From: Larix sibirica
Taxonomy: Eukaryota; Streptophyta; Pinopsida; Pinales; Pinaceae
Direction of reading: 5' to 3'
Assembly: GCA_004151065.3 (NCBI GenBank)
Contig: NWUY0300063853.1
Coordinates: forward strand, 1 to 20,804
Length of the DNA: 20,804 nucleotides
Of this stretch, positions 9,801 to 17,746 are shown piece after piece. Position 1 is the first letter of the stretch; each line of letters opens with the position of its first letter. A program made the translations under genes and the position numbers. Below the pieces are notes generated by a model. The model ran no database searches. It was given only the letters and a program-made list of their open reading frames with translations, and was not told the origin of the DNA.

Positions 9801-11167
9801 CTACTATTTATCATATTCTGTCCGTCATTATTTGGGCTTAAATTTGAGGGGAGTATATGTTGTGGGTTTTTGCTTACTTGCTTCATATTTTCTCAGAACT
9901 ATGAATTCTACCAGTGCAAAGATGATATTACCACAGCCAGGCAGTATGCATCTGCAGGTGACAGGGAAGCATTAGACAAACTTTCGAGCAACCAGGTATT
10001 TTTCAGTAACAAATGAATATTTTCATTATTGTTCAACTGGCAAAAAGTTTTGATCTGGCAAATGTTTTTTTTAGCTGAAGTCTTCATTTACAGGTCGAGC
10101 GGATAATGGAGATATGGAATAAGAATGCAGAGTTCCGTAAAGAGTACGTGAAAGACAATGAAATGAGTATACTGAAGCGCTTAGAAACTCTTGATGGGAG
10201 GTCACTTGGTCCAGACGAGGAGCCTCCTTTACCAACTAATTATAGTGATGACCTTGATCCTTCACTGCTGCCTGATGCAAAGCCTTCTGCATCTAACATA
10301 AGATCCACAGCTGAGACTCAGCCAACGTCTATTATTGCCCAACAACCTAATAAAATGGAATCAAAGACAAACAGGCAGCAATCTTCAACATCTAATGAAG
10401 TGGCAGACCCTCAAAAGAAAGCAGCTGGCAAGTCAAAAAAATCTCAGCCAGAATCATCACGCTTGATTCCTGAAATAGAATCTTTTGAATTGAGTCCTGT
10501 GCCCTTAAAAGTCAAGGAACAAGATCTAGCCAAGAAAGAGGAAGAAGCTGCAAAGATGAAAGAGAGGATAAGACAGGAGGAAATGAGAAAAGCCAAAGAG
10601 GCTGAAGAACGGAAAAGAAGACAGGCAGAGAGAGCAAATGCAAAGGCTTTGGCAAGGGCTCAAAAGGATGCTGAGCGAAAGGAAAAAGTACAGCCCGATT
10701 CCCAACTTATATATGACACTCCTTTTGCAAAGTGCATCTCTGTTGCTGTTTAAGCTTCTGCATTAATTGATCCTGGCCAGTTATAGTAATTTTTATTTTA
10801 TTTTCTTCTAAATGAAGAATTTGTGTCTGCTATGATGTAGGAAAAACAAAAAAAGGCCAACAAAAAGGCAGCAGCAGCAGCTGCTGCTACCAATACAGCT
10901 GGAAATGACACAACATTATCGTCAGATAAAGTGGAGAGTGGTGCATCACATGATTTTAAATCTTCTCCTGTTGAGGTGAAAGAGGCCACGTCTGAAACTC
11001 AGAAGCTTGCTACGTCACAGAGGAAGAAATCAGTCTCCCAAAGAGTTAAGCCGAAGTCCGTCTTCCCTGCAGCCAAAAAGGGTAGAAAAGGCTTCCAAAC
11101 TTGGATGTGGATTCTTTTATCAGTATGCCTTTGTTTTGCTGTCATGATATTATGGTTTTATTTCTAG
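3810..11167 (+). CDS. PPI1: Proton pump interactor (PPI1 family), seven coding exons
   Basis: Family proteins bind the regulatory C-terminus of the plasma-membrane H+-ATPase and are anchored by a C-terminal membrane helix; that function is known for the family, not shown here. Exons I infer: 3810-5462, 5595-5753, 5908-6087, 6166-6360, 9897-9995, 10094-10687, 10841-11167. All introns are GT-AG and phase 0, giving 3207 nt and 1068 residues. Residues 1-506 are acidic and low-complexity, with seven 21-residue repeats (about 145-291). The conserved family core starts at MFYCMVKIPRH (507-517) and runs through coiled-coil helices to about residue 800 (LREEKQLLRDMKQLK, FYQCKDDITTARQYAS, WNKNAEFRKEYVKDN). 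A Ser/Pro-rich linker follows, then a charged helix (about 903-985, EEMRKAKEAEERKRR) with seven alanines, then a basic stretch. The last 22 residues (1047-1068) form a membrane helix ending at the stop. Arabidopsis PPI1 is about 612 residues; the excess here is the N-terminal region. A paralogue rather than PPI1 itself is possible. Confidence 0.88.
4242..4682 (+). repeat. Seven 63-bp repeats encoding 21-residue acidic units
   Basis: Units begin at codons 4242, 4305, 4368, 4431, 4494, 4557 and 4620, exactly 63 bp apart and in frame. The consensus starts PCLVNGEERVE and ends VGDKLES or VG(N/D)ELEL. Units 3-6 are the most alike at the DNA level, pointing to recent unequal exchange; units 1, 2 and 7 are more diverged. 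Each unit holds one Cys and an NG turn flanked by acidic residues. Weaker NG(D/E) echoes continue to about 5120, so the whole acidic domain may have grown from one motif. Confidence 0.93.
5463..5594 (+). other. Coding intron 1 (132 nt), open in frame
   Basis: The donor is CGG|GTAACA and the acceptor TTTGTGCAG|GTC. The intron is T-rich. Its length is a multiple of three and it has no in-frame stop, so retained transcript would read through with 44 extra, very hydrophobic residues. I treat it as an intron because it splits a conserved helical region and the hydrophobic translation is what a T-rich intron gives by chance. Confidence 0.75.
7290..7915 (-). pseudogene. 5'-truncated Penelope-like element, GIY-YIG endonuclease end
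   Basis: On the minus strand, 7910-7557 translates to a GIY-YIG nuclease of the Penelope-like type: GVYAIPCSCSKVYIGET (GVY at 7775-7767, YIG at 7739-7731) followed by an IKEH helix. The element's C-terminus continues in another frame at 7609-7427 (INTLNRDDGLKISDTWRP), so a frameshift lies near 7570-7600. The usual catalytic Arg of the helix is His (CAT at 7706-7704), consistent with CGT to CAT decay. No RT is visible above 7915, so the copy is 5' truncated, as expected from target-primed insertion. It lies antisense inside the PPI intron. In this family the endonuclease nicks target DNA to prime reverse transcription; this copy cannot be functional. GIY-YIG Penelope-like elements (Dryad) are known from conifers. 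Confidence 0.82.
7301..7356 (-). ncRNA. Hammerhead-ribozyme-like core in the Penelope-like 3' region
   Basis: Reading the minus strand, CTGATGA (7347-7341) is followed 21 nt later by CGAAAC (7319-7314) and directly by GTC (7313-7311). This is the order of a type I hammerhead with a minimal helix III. Flanks can form helix I: ACC (7350-7348) with GGT (7310-7308), a small internal loop, then AGAG (7353-7356) with TCT(T). Helix II is poor in this copy, with mismatches next to the core, so self-cleavage is doubtful. Penelope-like elements are known to carry such ribozymes in their terminal repeats, and the position just 3' of the coding end fits. Confidence 0.45.
9231..9336. repeat. 38-bp tandem repeat with palindromic core
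   Basis: Two perfect 38-bp copies (9261-9298, 9299-9336) follow a partial, diverged third copy (about 9231-9260). Each unit contains GGACCAGGTCC, a palindrome around a central A. It lies in intron 4, about 560 bp before the acceptor. Confidence 0.9.
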
Positions 11168-12799
11168 ACCACAAAATTGGATTTCATTAGGTTAAGGGGA
11201 TTTTTGGAATGTAGGACCTTAATCCATCTTTGCTAGTACAAATTTCATTTTGGGGTAATATTTGTATGGTCATTTAATAGTTTTATTGGTTCTTTTAACA
11301 TCTAATGGATACAAATAATATTCACTGCAAATTTTGGAGGGAGCTCAAGACGATAAGCTTCCTGCAGCATTTGATTTGTTCACCCATCTCAGAACAGCTG
11401 CTGATTAACAGCTGGAGTTGTATTTTCCCATAATTTTTTCCAACAAGGAATCTACAGTGTGAGGTGTCATTATTTTTTAATTATGACTTTGTCATCAAGA
11501 GGTGAATATTAGCCAAAGTTCTTTGGCATCACTATACACACTTTCTTTTCCTTTAATTTTTTGAAACAAATGTACGTCTGTGATATTTCAATTCTCATTT
11601 ATGACAGCAAATATTAGAGAAACTGTATTTCTACAGCTGATATTCATTGTAACATGAACAATTTGAAAAGAAATACAATTTGAGATTACTACTTTGAAAT
11701 TGTTATGTTCCTTTTGTGTTCATCCTTGTTATGTAGGAAACTGGGCTATTTTATTATGGTTTTGTTAATTGTGAACTGTATATTCCCAAGTGTAGTTCTA
11801 TGGATTTTCTGAGTTCTATGCTGGAAATGTTCTTCTCATCCTAATTTCAGATCACAATTTTCTTCTGCTAAGCATACTTTTGTAATCACCCTATGCGTGA
11901 TGCATTGCATCTCTCTTTCTGTCACAGTTAATGTTTTTATATTTCTGCATGATAGTACTCGTTTTTGCCCATGATAGTACTTTTAGTGCAAATGCGATCT
12001 CAGATTCTGTGCACTCGTGCACAGAAGTCAAAGACTAGCTTATAAAATGCAGTTTCTTTGTTTACACCAAGTTAAATGTGACATGTCAAAATCAGATTGT
12101 CTGTCTACAGTGTACACATCAAGTTGATTACTAAGTCTTTCAGTGGGAAAAGTTTATCCTGCTATTTTCACAATGAAGCCTCTATGTTTTGAAAATAAAG
12201 CATTTCTTGTTTTCAACTTTTTTCTCACAAGACAGTTTGTGCTGTATGTGACGATATGTTATCCTATGATATTCAACTTATGCACGGCCACATATTTGCA
12301 CGGCCACAGTTAGTACCAGAATCCTAGGACTGATTACTTGTGTTTAAAATAATCATTTTGGCTTAAAAAAACTTATGTTAAGTATATGTCCCAATTTGAA
12401 GGATTTGTACTCGAAGCCATAGACTTCCATTTATGTTGTTTTTTGTTGTTTACTATTTTTTATATTATCCAATGTTTTCTATTCTTTTTTCTTTTTCGTT
12501 GTGCTTTGGGATGCAAGAAGGTATAAAATGCTTCCTAGATGGTTCATATGGAGGAAATACGAATGGGAGATCAGCACCAGGAACCTTTGCAGCACACTAG
12601 TTTAGAAGTGGTAGGATTCTGTCCTTGCAAAGAGGAAATACTAAGGATAATTTTTGAACAAAAGCTGTTAGGATTTCAACAAACAGTAGATTCCAGAATC
12701 TTCAAAAGAGAAGCATGCGTGATAGTGAAAGCTGGCCCTTCAGCCTAGGGTGTGGTCGGCTATAACTCTAAACCGATGCTCTTTGAAAGTGTTAACAAA
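11168..12799 (+). other. Probable 3' UTR then gene-free DNA
   Basis: No coding signal follows the PPI stop. T-rich and TTTGTA-type elements (for example 11263) and A-rich hexamers resembling plant polyadenylation signals occur near 11670 (AAGAAATA) and 12194 (AATAAA), so the 3' end cannot be fixed. An open frame at 12539-12748 has no recognisable domain. The rest looks like ordinary AT-rich intergenic DNA. Confidence 0.4.
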
Positions 12800-12980
12800 G
12801 CTTGGGAGCTGATCCAATGGTAATAAACGCTCTGTTGGTGCATAACCAGAAAGTTGAAACTGTAGTCAGGAGTTTCCCATCAGTTATCAAGTCTTGAGAG
12901 CTGATACAATGGGAATGAACACTCTATTGATATATATAAACAGAAACTGTAGCCAGGAGTTGGCTAACAGTGGGTGTTGT
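12800..12980 (+). repeat. Tandem pair of tRNA-like (SINE-like) sequences
   Basis: Two related units start at about 12801 and 12893 (GAGCTGATCCAATGG and GAGCTGATACAATGG, 92 bp apart). Both continue with AA(C)(G/A)CTCT(G/A)TTG and later AAACTGTAG(T/C)CAGGAGT. In unit 1 the order is A-box-like TGATCCAATGG, a CAT in an anticodon-like position (GTGCATAACC), then AGTTGAAACT, which looks like a B box GGTTCGAAYC after CpG decay. Unit 2 has lost the B-box segment. This fits a tRNA-Met-derived SINE head, duplicated. A functional tRNA is ruled out because stems are broken and the B box is degraded. Confidence 0.4.
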
Positions 12981-13865
12981 AGTAACCTCCTATAATAATT
13001 ACCCTTTCTAGTATTTGATCATGTCTTGGAATTCTGATATGGAATTATAGCGGTATTCCATCTTCCTCTCTAGGGAATTGTTTAAAATAATAAACAAAAC
13101 AAAAAAAGCCCCACAAGCCTGATTTTGTGATCTTGCATTACCAGAATGACACTTGGAGGATTTGGATGCTGAGACGGTATTAAGGCATGCCTGGAATAAT
13201 GCATCTTTTTCAATATCGTGCCAGAATACTGCCTCCAGGGGAGTCTTTGAAATGTGGAAGGAGTCAGCTAACTTATCCCTTGTTACAAGTGGTGTGATGC
13301 ATTCGGCCAATGGATCTACTTAAAATTTGTGCAGAATGGCAGCCGTTTTTTATGTTCGCTTGGTACATGTTGACTGGGAAAAGTACAATGAATTTTTGGG
13401 ACGAGCTTCTTGGATGAAAGTGGTCTTGACTTTTTCCAAAATCTTGGGAGTAGGTGTTTGGATAAATATTTGGAATGACTTGAGAGGGCATGTTAAGGGC
13501 CCAAGAGCAAGACCGTGCCATTCTATGTTTAATTTATGAAATTAATTGTGATTTTCAAAGAAGAAACTGAAATTAAAGGAATTTTTCAATGTAGACCGAG
13601 ATAACTTTGCCCTCTTTTCAAATCATGTTATGAAGAATCTTTAGATAGCAAGATCAATATATTGGGGATCTTCTTAAGGCCACCCTTTCCATGGGAGAAA
13701 GTTTCACCATTTGTACTCTTGAAAGGTGTCTAATGTAAGGACAGGATTTGCACTTTGTTCACAAGAAAGTGATTTGAATATTTTTTAAAAAATGAGCATC
13801 TAAAACCTAAGAAATGAGGTTGAATAAAAGTGAGCTTGATGGAAACACGTTAGGCCAAGGGGAAA
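12981..13865. other. Unassigned sequence with short open frames on both strands
   Basis: Short frames at 13008-13310 (-), 13273-13521 (-) and 13327-13539 (+) overlap one another. None shows a domain, and no splice or promoter context supports them. The sequence is less AT-rich than its surroundings, so decayed coding DNA of a mobile element is possible but not demonstrated. Confidence 0.3.
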
Positions 13866-13999
13866 TATAATTCATTCTCATCTCACAAAGTGTTCCACTA
13901 TTCAGAAATGGTGAATAGCGGTGTAAGTGACATATAATTCATTGTCATCTCACAAAGTGTTCGTCTATTCAGAAATGGTGAATAACGGCGTAAGTGACA
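13866..13999. repeat. 67-bp tandem duplication
   Basis: The block starting TATAATTCATT(C/G)TCATCTCACAAAGTGTTC occurs at 13866-13932 and again at 13933-13999 with only a few substitutions, ending GTAAGTGACA in both. Confidence 0.9.
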
Positions 14000-14150
14000 T
14001 CTTTTAACATTGGGCAAGTGAAGATTGGACTAAATGAGAAAATTTGGATTGGTATACACACCTTAAAAGAGCTTGGACAAAAGTATAATGCCCTTGACCA
14101 TAATCAATAAGAAAACAAGCAAAATAGGGAAAAAATATATGGGTGTGGAT

Positions 14151-15650
14151 GCAATGTTACTATAGATTTCAATCTAATACCCAAATTTTCAATGTTCAAT
14201 TTAATTTTAACAAAACAAGAACATTTATATATATAATCTTACATAAACACTACAACTATATTTAGTGGTCACTTTCTTTTATTTTTTATTTTGCATATTC
14301 CTTTCAAGTTAAAATTTGGAATTGTCCCATGTGACATAATGGGGTCGAAATCAAAATAGTCAATTGTGCAAACAATTTAGCAAGTTTACTAAAAAGCTAT
14401 GCAATATAATGCCCTATTAAAGGTTTAATAGTGAGTCAATGTGTTTGCAAAAATTTTCAATTTCATTGAGACAATTTATTTTTAAGAATATTGAACTAAA
14501 ATTGATAAAAGGTGGGCATTGTGAACTTGAAGTAGAATGTGTTGTTCCAACAAAAATTGGGAGATGATTGATCTTCATTCTTCATTGTTTTTTTTCATCA
14601 CACTAGTAAGAAAAACTTCTATTATCACCATCATGAGCACAAATGCTTAGTATTGAGTTTCCACTAGTCTAACACCCCCCATCTTCTACCTGTACTATTC
14701 TTAAAGCCAAATTCACGATGACTTACACTCCTTTGTATTGCCTAACTTATTAATTCAAAGTCTTTAACAATGCACCTCCATATTTAGTGTTACCTTTGAT
14801 GTTAAGGCTTGGACATCCTCCCTAAACACATCGTGTGGAGGTTACTTAGAGTGGAATCCCCTTCCTTAAAAAAACACATTTCTTCCTTTGCTTTGAGACA
14901 TGCTTAAACATTGCCACCATGCAATGTTACTATGGATTTCAATCTAATACCCAAATTTTCAACGTTCAATTATTTAATTTTAACAAAACAAGAATATATA
15001 TATATAGTGGTCACTTTCTCTTTTATTTATTTTGCATATTCCTTTTAAGTTAAAATTTGGAATTGTCCCATGTGACATAATGGGGTCGAAATCAAAATAG
15101 TCTAGTGTGAAAATAATTTAGCAAGTTTACTAAAAATCTATGCAATATAATGCCCTATTAAAGGGTTAATAGTGAGTCCATGTGTTTGCAAAAATTGTCC
15201 AATTTCATTCAGACAATTTATTTTGAGAATGTTGAACTAAAATTGATAAAAGGTGGGCATTGTGAACTTGAAGTAGGATGTGTTGGTCCAACAAAAATTG
15301 GGAGATGATTGATCTTCATTCTTCATTGCTTTTTTTCATCACATTGGTAGGAAAAACTTATATTATCACTATCACGAGCACAAATGCTTACTATTGACTT
15401 TCCACTAGTCTAACACCCCCCATCTTCTACCCGTACTATTCTTAAAGACAAAATCACGATGACCTACACTCCCTTGTATTGCCCAACTTATTAATTCAAA
15501 GTCTTTAACAATGCACCTCCATTTTTAGTGTCACCTTTGATGTTAAGGCTTGGACATCCTCCTTAAACATATTGTGGGTGTTACTCAGAGTGGAATCTCC
15601 TTAAAAAAAAACATATTTATTCCTTTGCTTTGAGACATGCTTAAACATAG
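14151..15650. repeat. Large tandem direct repeat (about 770 and 730 bp)
   Basis: GCAATGTTACTAT(A/G)GATTTCAATC begins copy 1 at 14151 and copy 2 at 14921. Both copies end at TGAGACATGCTTAAACAT (14894-14911 and 15631-15648). Between them the order is collinear: GTGGTCACTTTCT, CATGTGACATAATGGGG, TAACACCCCCCATCTTCTACC, TGTTAAGGCTTGGACATCCTCC. Copy 2 lacks about 40 bp near 15000 (around a TA-repeat) and has few substitutions, so the duplication is not very old. Neither copy has a long open frame. It could be a duplicated piece of a retroelement or of local intergenic DNA. Confidence 0.9.
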
Positions 15651-16140
15651 CTAGCATTTGGGGCTTTCATAGAGCAATAGTTCTTTGAGAAGTTCAATGA
15701 TGAGACCACAGAAGATGCAACTCCAACTTTGTTCACTTTCTCACAATCCTTAAGTTTAGGTTTTGTAATGGGGAGTCAAACTAGGCTTTGGCATCCTTCA
15801 ATTGCTTGAATGAGCAAAATTAGGATAAAGAAAGTATTGGAATATGAAGTGATAATTCTTCATATCTTCACATGAATAAGGGACGACTCAATGTCTTCAT
15901 TATACATGAACTTGAGAATTACTCAATCAATTAAAAAAAAACATTCTTCTCATAAACTAAAATATACACTATTACATGTCAAACAACATGATTCATTACC
16001 CTAATACCAACTTAGAGTCCTTGTAGCATTTTTTCAAGTCCTTGTAGCATTTTTTCAAATGCTTACACTAGAGTATTTTGAACAACCTTTCACTACCCAA
16101 AAATCTAAAACCATACTCCCCCATGATGGCTCCTTATGTC
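15651..16140. other. Gene-free sequence with a perfect 21-bp tandem repeat
   Basis: No coding or RNA signal is visible. GTCCTTGTAGCATTTTTTCAA-type 21-mers stand head to tail at 16017-16037 and 16038-16058 and are identical. Confidence 0.5.
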
Positions 16141-16800
16141 TCAATTTTTTCTACAAGAACTTCTAAAATAAAATACTTGCTGATGTCCTCCAAAATATCT
16201 CGACTTGCACTCTAGCAAAGAAACCTTTGGGTTAGATGGGATAGTGTCATCTCGCGTGGGAGGAGACCATGCCGAAAAAATTGGCTTTTGCTTTCTCTTG
16301 TTCATCAAGCACCCGAGGCATGTGGGAGCAACAAGCTTTGGTCGGGGGCTTGCACTCAGCCCTCTTAACCCACACCATATGCACACCAGAAAAGAGTTGA
16401 ACCAAATGAATTGAGGACCAACAGCGAGAGGAATGAGATCCCCAGAACTTGAAACCACTATGATTATTCGAGTCCGCGTTGGAATGAAACTTGCCTCGAG
16501 TGTCAACAGAGTGATAAGAATCAGCCATTCGTCTCCCCATGATAGAATCCCGAACAACCAACCAGGGGTCATGAACGCATTTAGAGTGGGGCGCAACAGT
16601 TTCCATAATGATCTGTTGAGTTTCGGATTGGAGCTGATGCAAACGATATTGAGGGCGATACCTGTGTAGGGGAAAGGACCTTCCACAATGACATGCCAAT
16701 GTACAACATAATGAGTCTGAAAATGCCATGGAGCTGGGCTGTCACCGGATGGAGTGCGGCTTGTGCCATGAACGTGTTCTCCACTCATCATACAGAGCAA
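16141..16800 (-). pseudogene. Minus-strand coding relic, possibly LINE ORF1 C-terminus
   Basis: The minus strand has two long overlapping open frames (16141-16800 and 16247-16729) in a region with higher GC than its flanks, which suggests former coding DNA. The frame at 16729-16247 contains DPWLVVRDSIMGRRMADS and later SGFKFWG. That order resembles the Y-G-P-W-x-x-V, basic patch and S-R-F-x-x-L pattern found after the zinc knuckle in plant LINE ORF1 proteins. No intact CCHC zinc knuckle is readable. A Copia gag relic or an unrelated protein are alternatives, and I would not assign function. Confidence 0.3.
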
Positions 16801-16856
16801 GAGGACGACGCCTGATACCCTACGTCAAGAGGACGAAGCCTGATGATACCCTAAGT
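16798..16856. repeat. Short tandem duplication (28 and 31 bp)
   Basis: CAAGAGGACGACGCCTGATA (16798 onward) is followed at 16826 by the same block with one substitution and an inserted GAT. Both copies run on to TACCCTA(C/A)GT. Confidence 0.85.
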
Positions 16857-17060
16857 GGGGATATCATTGTAGGGGTTGTAGTTGTTGTTGTTATACAATG
16901 CATATTTCTCACGTTAATAATTTTTATAGCTTATAATTTGTTTCGAGGGAAAGATTCACAAGATCCCTCTTTCATCCTCGAAATATTCAAATGGATTATG
17001 CTAACCACAATACACTACTAGTAACCTCAAAGGACTTGACCATGTGACCTATCACATCCT
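16857..17060. other. Unassigned spacer before the LTR
   Basis: The spacer is AT-rich with a GTTGTAGTTGTTGTTGTT stretch near 16874. No recognisable feature is present. Confidence 0.4.
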
Positions 17061-17411
17061 TGTTAGAAATATGCTTTCAACAAATTATTTAATAGAATGA
17101 GCCAACCCTTGGGGCTACTCCTACAGCTTCGATATATATATTCTCATATAGTTTACAATTTTTATTATCACTATTTAAAGGCTACAATTTTTATTAGCAC
17201 AAGACCCAAGAAGGTACTAAGGCATCATCTTGTGGGCACAAGTGCTAAGAAAAGAGGTTCATCCGCAAGAGACCGTAAAAAAACACACTCAAGGGAGGAA
17301 CACGCTCTCCAAGATTTGGACTTGGTTCATCATCACAACAACTACTCCAAGCAAAGCCATAGCCCATGCATACTAAAGAAACACAACTTACCTTAAAACG
17401 CATTATACCAA

Positions 17412-17431
17412 CTCTCTCTCTCTCTCTCTCT
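17412..17431. repeat. (CT)10 microsatellite
   Basis: An uninterrupted CT dinucleotide run lies within the probable LTR, ten bases before a TG run. Confidence 0.95.
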
Positions 17432-17441
17432 TTATACCAAT

Positions 17442-17462
17442 TGTGTGTGTGTGTGTGTGTGT
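17442..17462. repeat. (TG)10 microsatellite
   Basis: An uninterrupted TG dinucleotide run lies within the probable LTR. Confidence 0.95.
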
Positions 17463-17734
17463 TTGATTTATGTAATTTGACGATCATGATATGTTCTATA
17501 CAGAGCATGGAGGGTCATTTTCTTGATAATTGATTGTGAGAAACTCATGTAAATTATCTTTCCTTCTGCATTAATATATTGTTTCAAGTAATTGTTTGGT
17601 TGAGGTTGTGGATTGTTTCCATCTCTGAAGGTTTTAACCACATAAATCATTGGTGTGTTGATCTGTGATCTGTTTCTGTGAGTAGTTGCTCAAGGTGTTC
17701 GACCTATGTGGAAATACCCTATTTAAGTCGAACA

Positions 17735-17746
17735 TGGTATCAGAGC
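17735..17746 (+). other. Retrotransposon primer-binding site (tRNA-iMet)
   Basis: TGGTATCAGAGC is the complement of the 3' end of plant initiator tRNA-Met and is the usual minus-strand primer site of Copia elements. It directly follows the CA that closes the LTR, with no spacer. Confidence 0.8.

Larger units (their letters stand above)
6361..9896 (+). other. Long coding intron 4 (3536 nt)
   Basis: The donor is CAG|GTAAGG and the acceptor TTTTCTCAG|AAC. Exons on both sides are in phase 0 and continue the PPI family core. Apart from the Penelope-like fragment (about 7290-7915) and a 38-bp tandem repeat (9231-9336), 6361-7289 and 7916-9230 contain only short open frames with no recognised domain. 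The frames at 6699-6926 and 8604-8825 look somewhat protein-like but match nothing I know. Confidence 0.8.
17061..17734 (+). mobile_element. Probable Copia-type LTR (5' LTR), about 674 bp
   Basis: The right end is well defined: it finishes ...GTCGAACA at 17734 and is followed at once by an initiator-tRNA-Met primer-binding site. The segment ACCACATAAATCATTGGTGTG (17637-17657) resembles the conserved stretch near the 3' end of plant Copia LTRs. The left end is inferred: TGTTAGAAATATG at 17061 has the typical TGTT start, matching the AACA end, and would give an LTR of usual size. No second LTR copy is seen in the window, and no gag or pol is readable downstream, so the element is either broken or continues beyond what I can recognise. 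Confidence 0.5.

Noticed and set aside
12539-12748. 69-codon plus-strand frame downstream of PPI
   Set aside because: No domain, no splice or promoter support, and a length reachable by chance.
12801-12980. Functional tRNA gene
   Set aside because: The B box is degraded or missing and no cloverleaf closes. At most it is a tRNA-derived repeat.
13008-13539. Three overlapping short frames on both strands
   Set aside because: They are mutually exclusive, unrecognised, and lack gene context.
13866-13999. CRISPR-like or regulatory array
   Set aside because: Only two contiguous 67-bp copies without spacers in a plant genome; it is a simple tandem duplication.
14151-15650. Pair of LTRs
   Set aside because: The copies are directly adjacent with no internal region, lack TG...CA ends, and have no primer-binding site between them.
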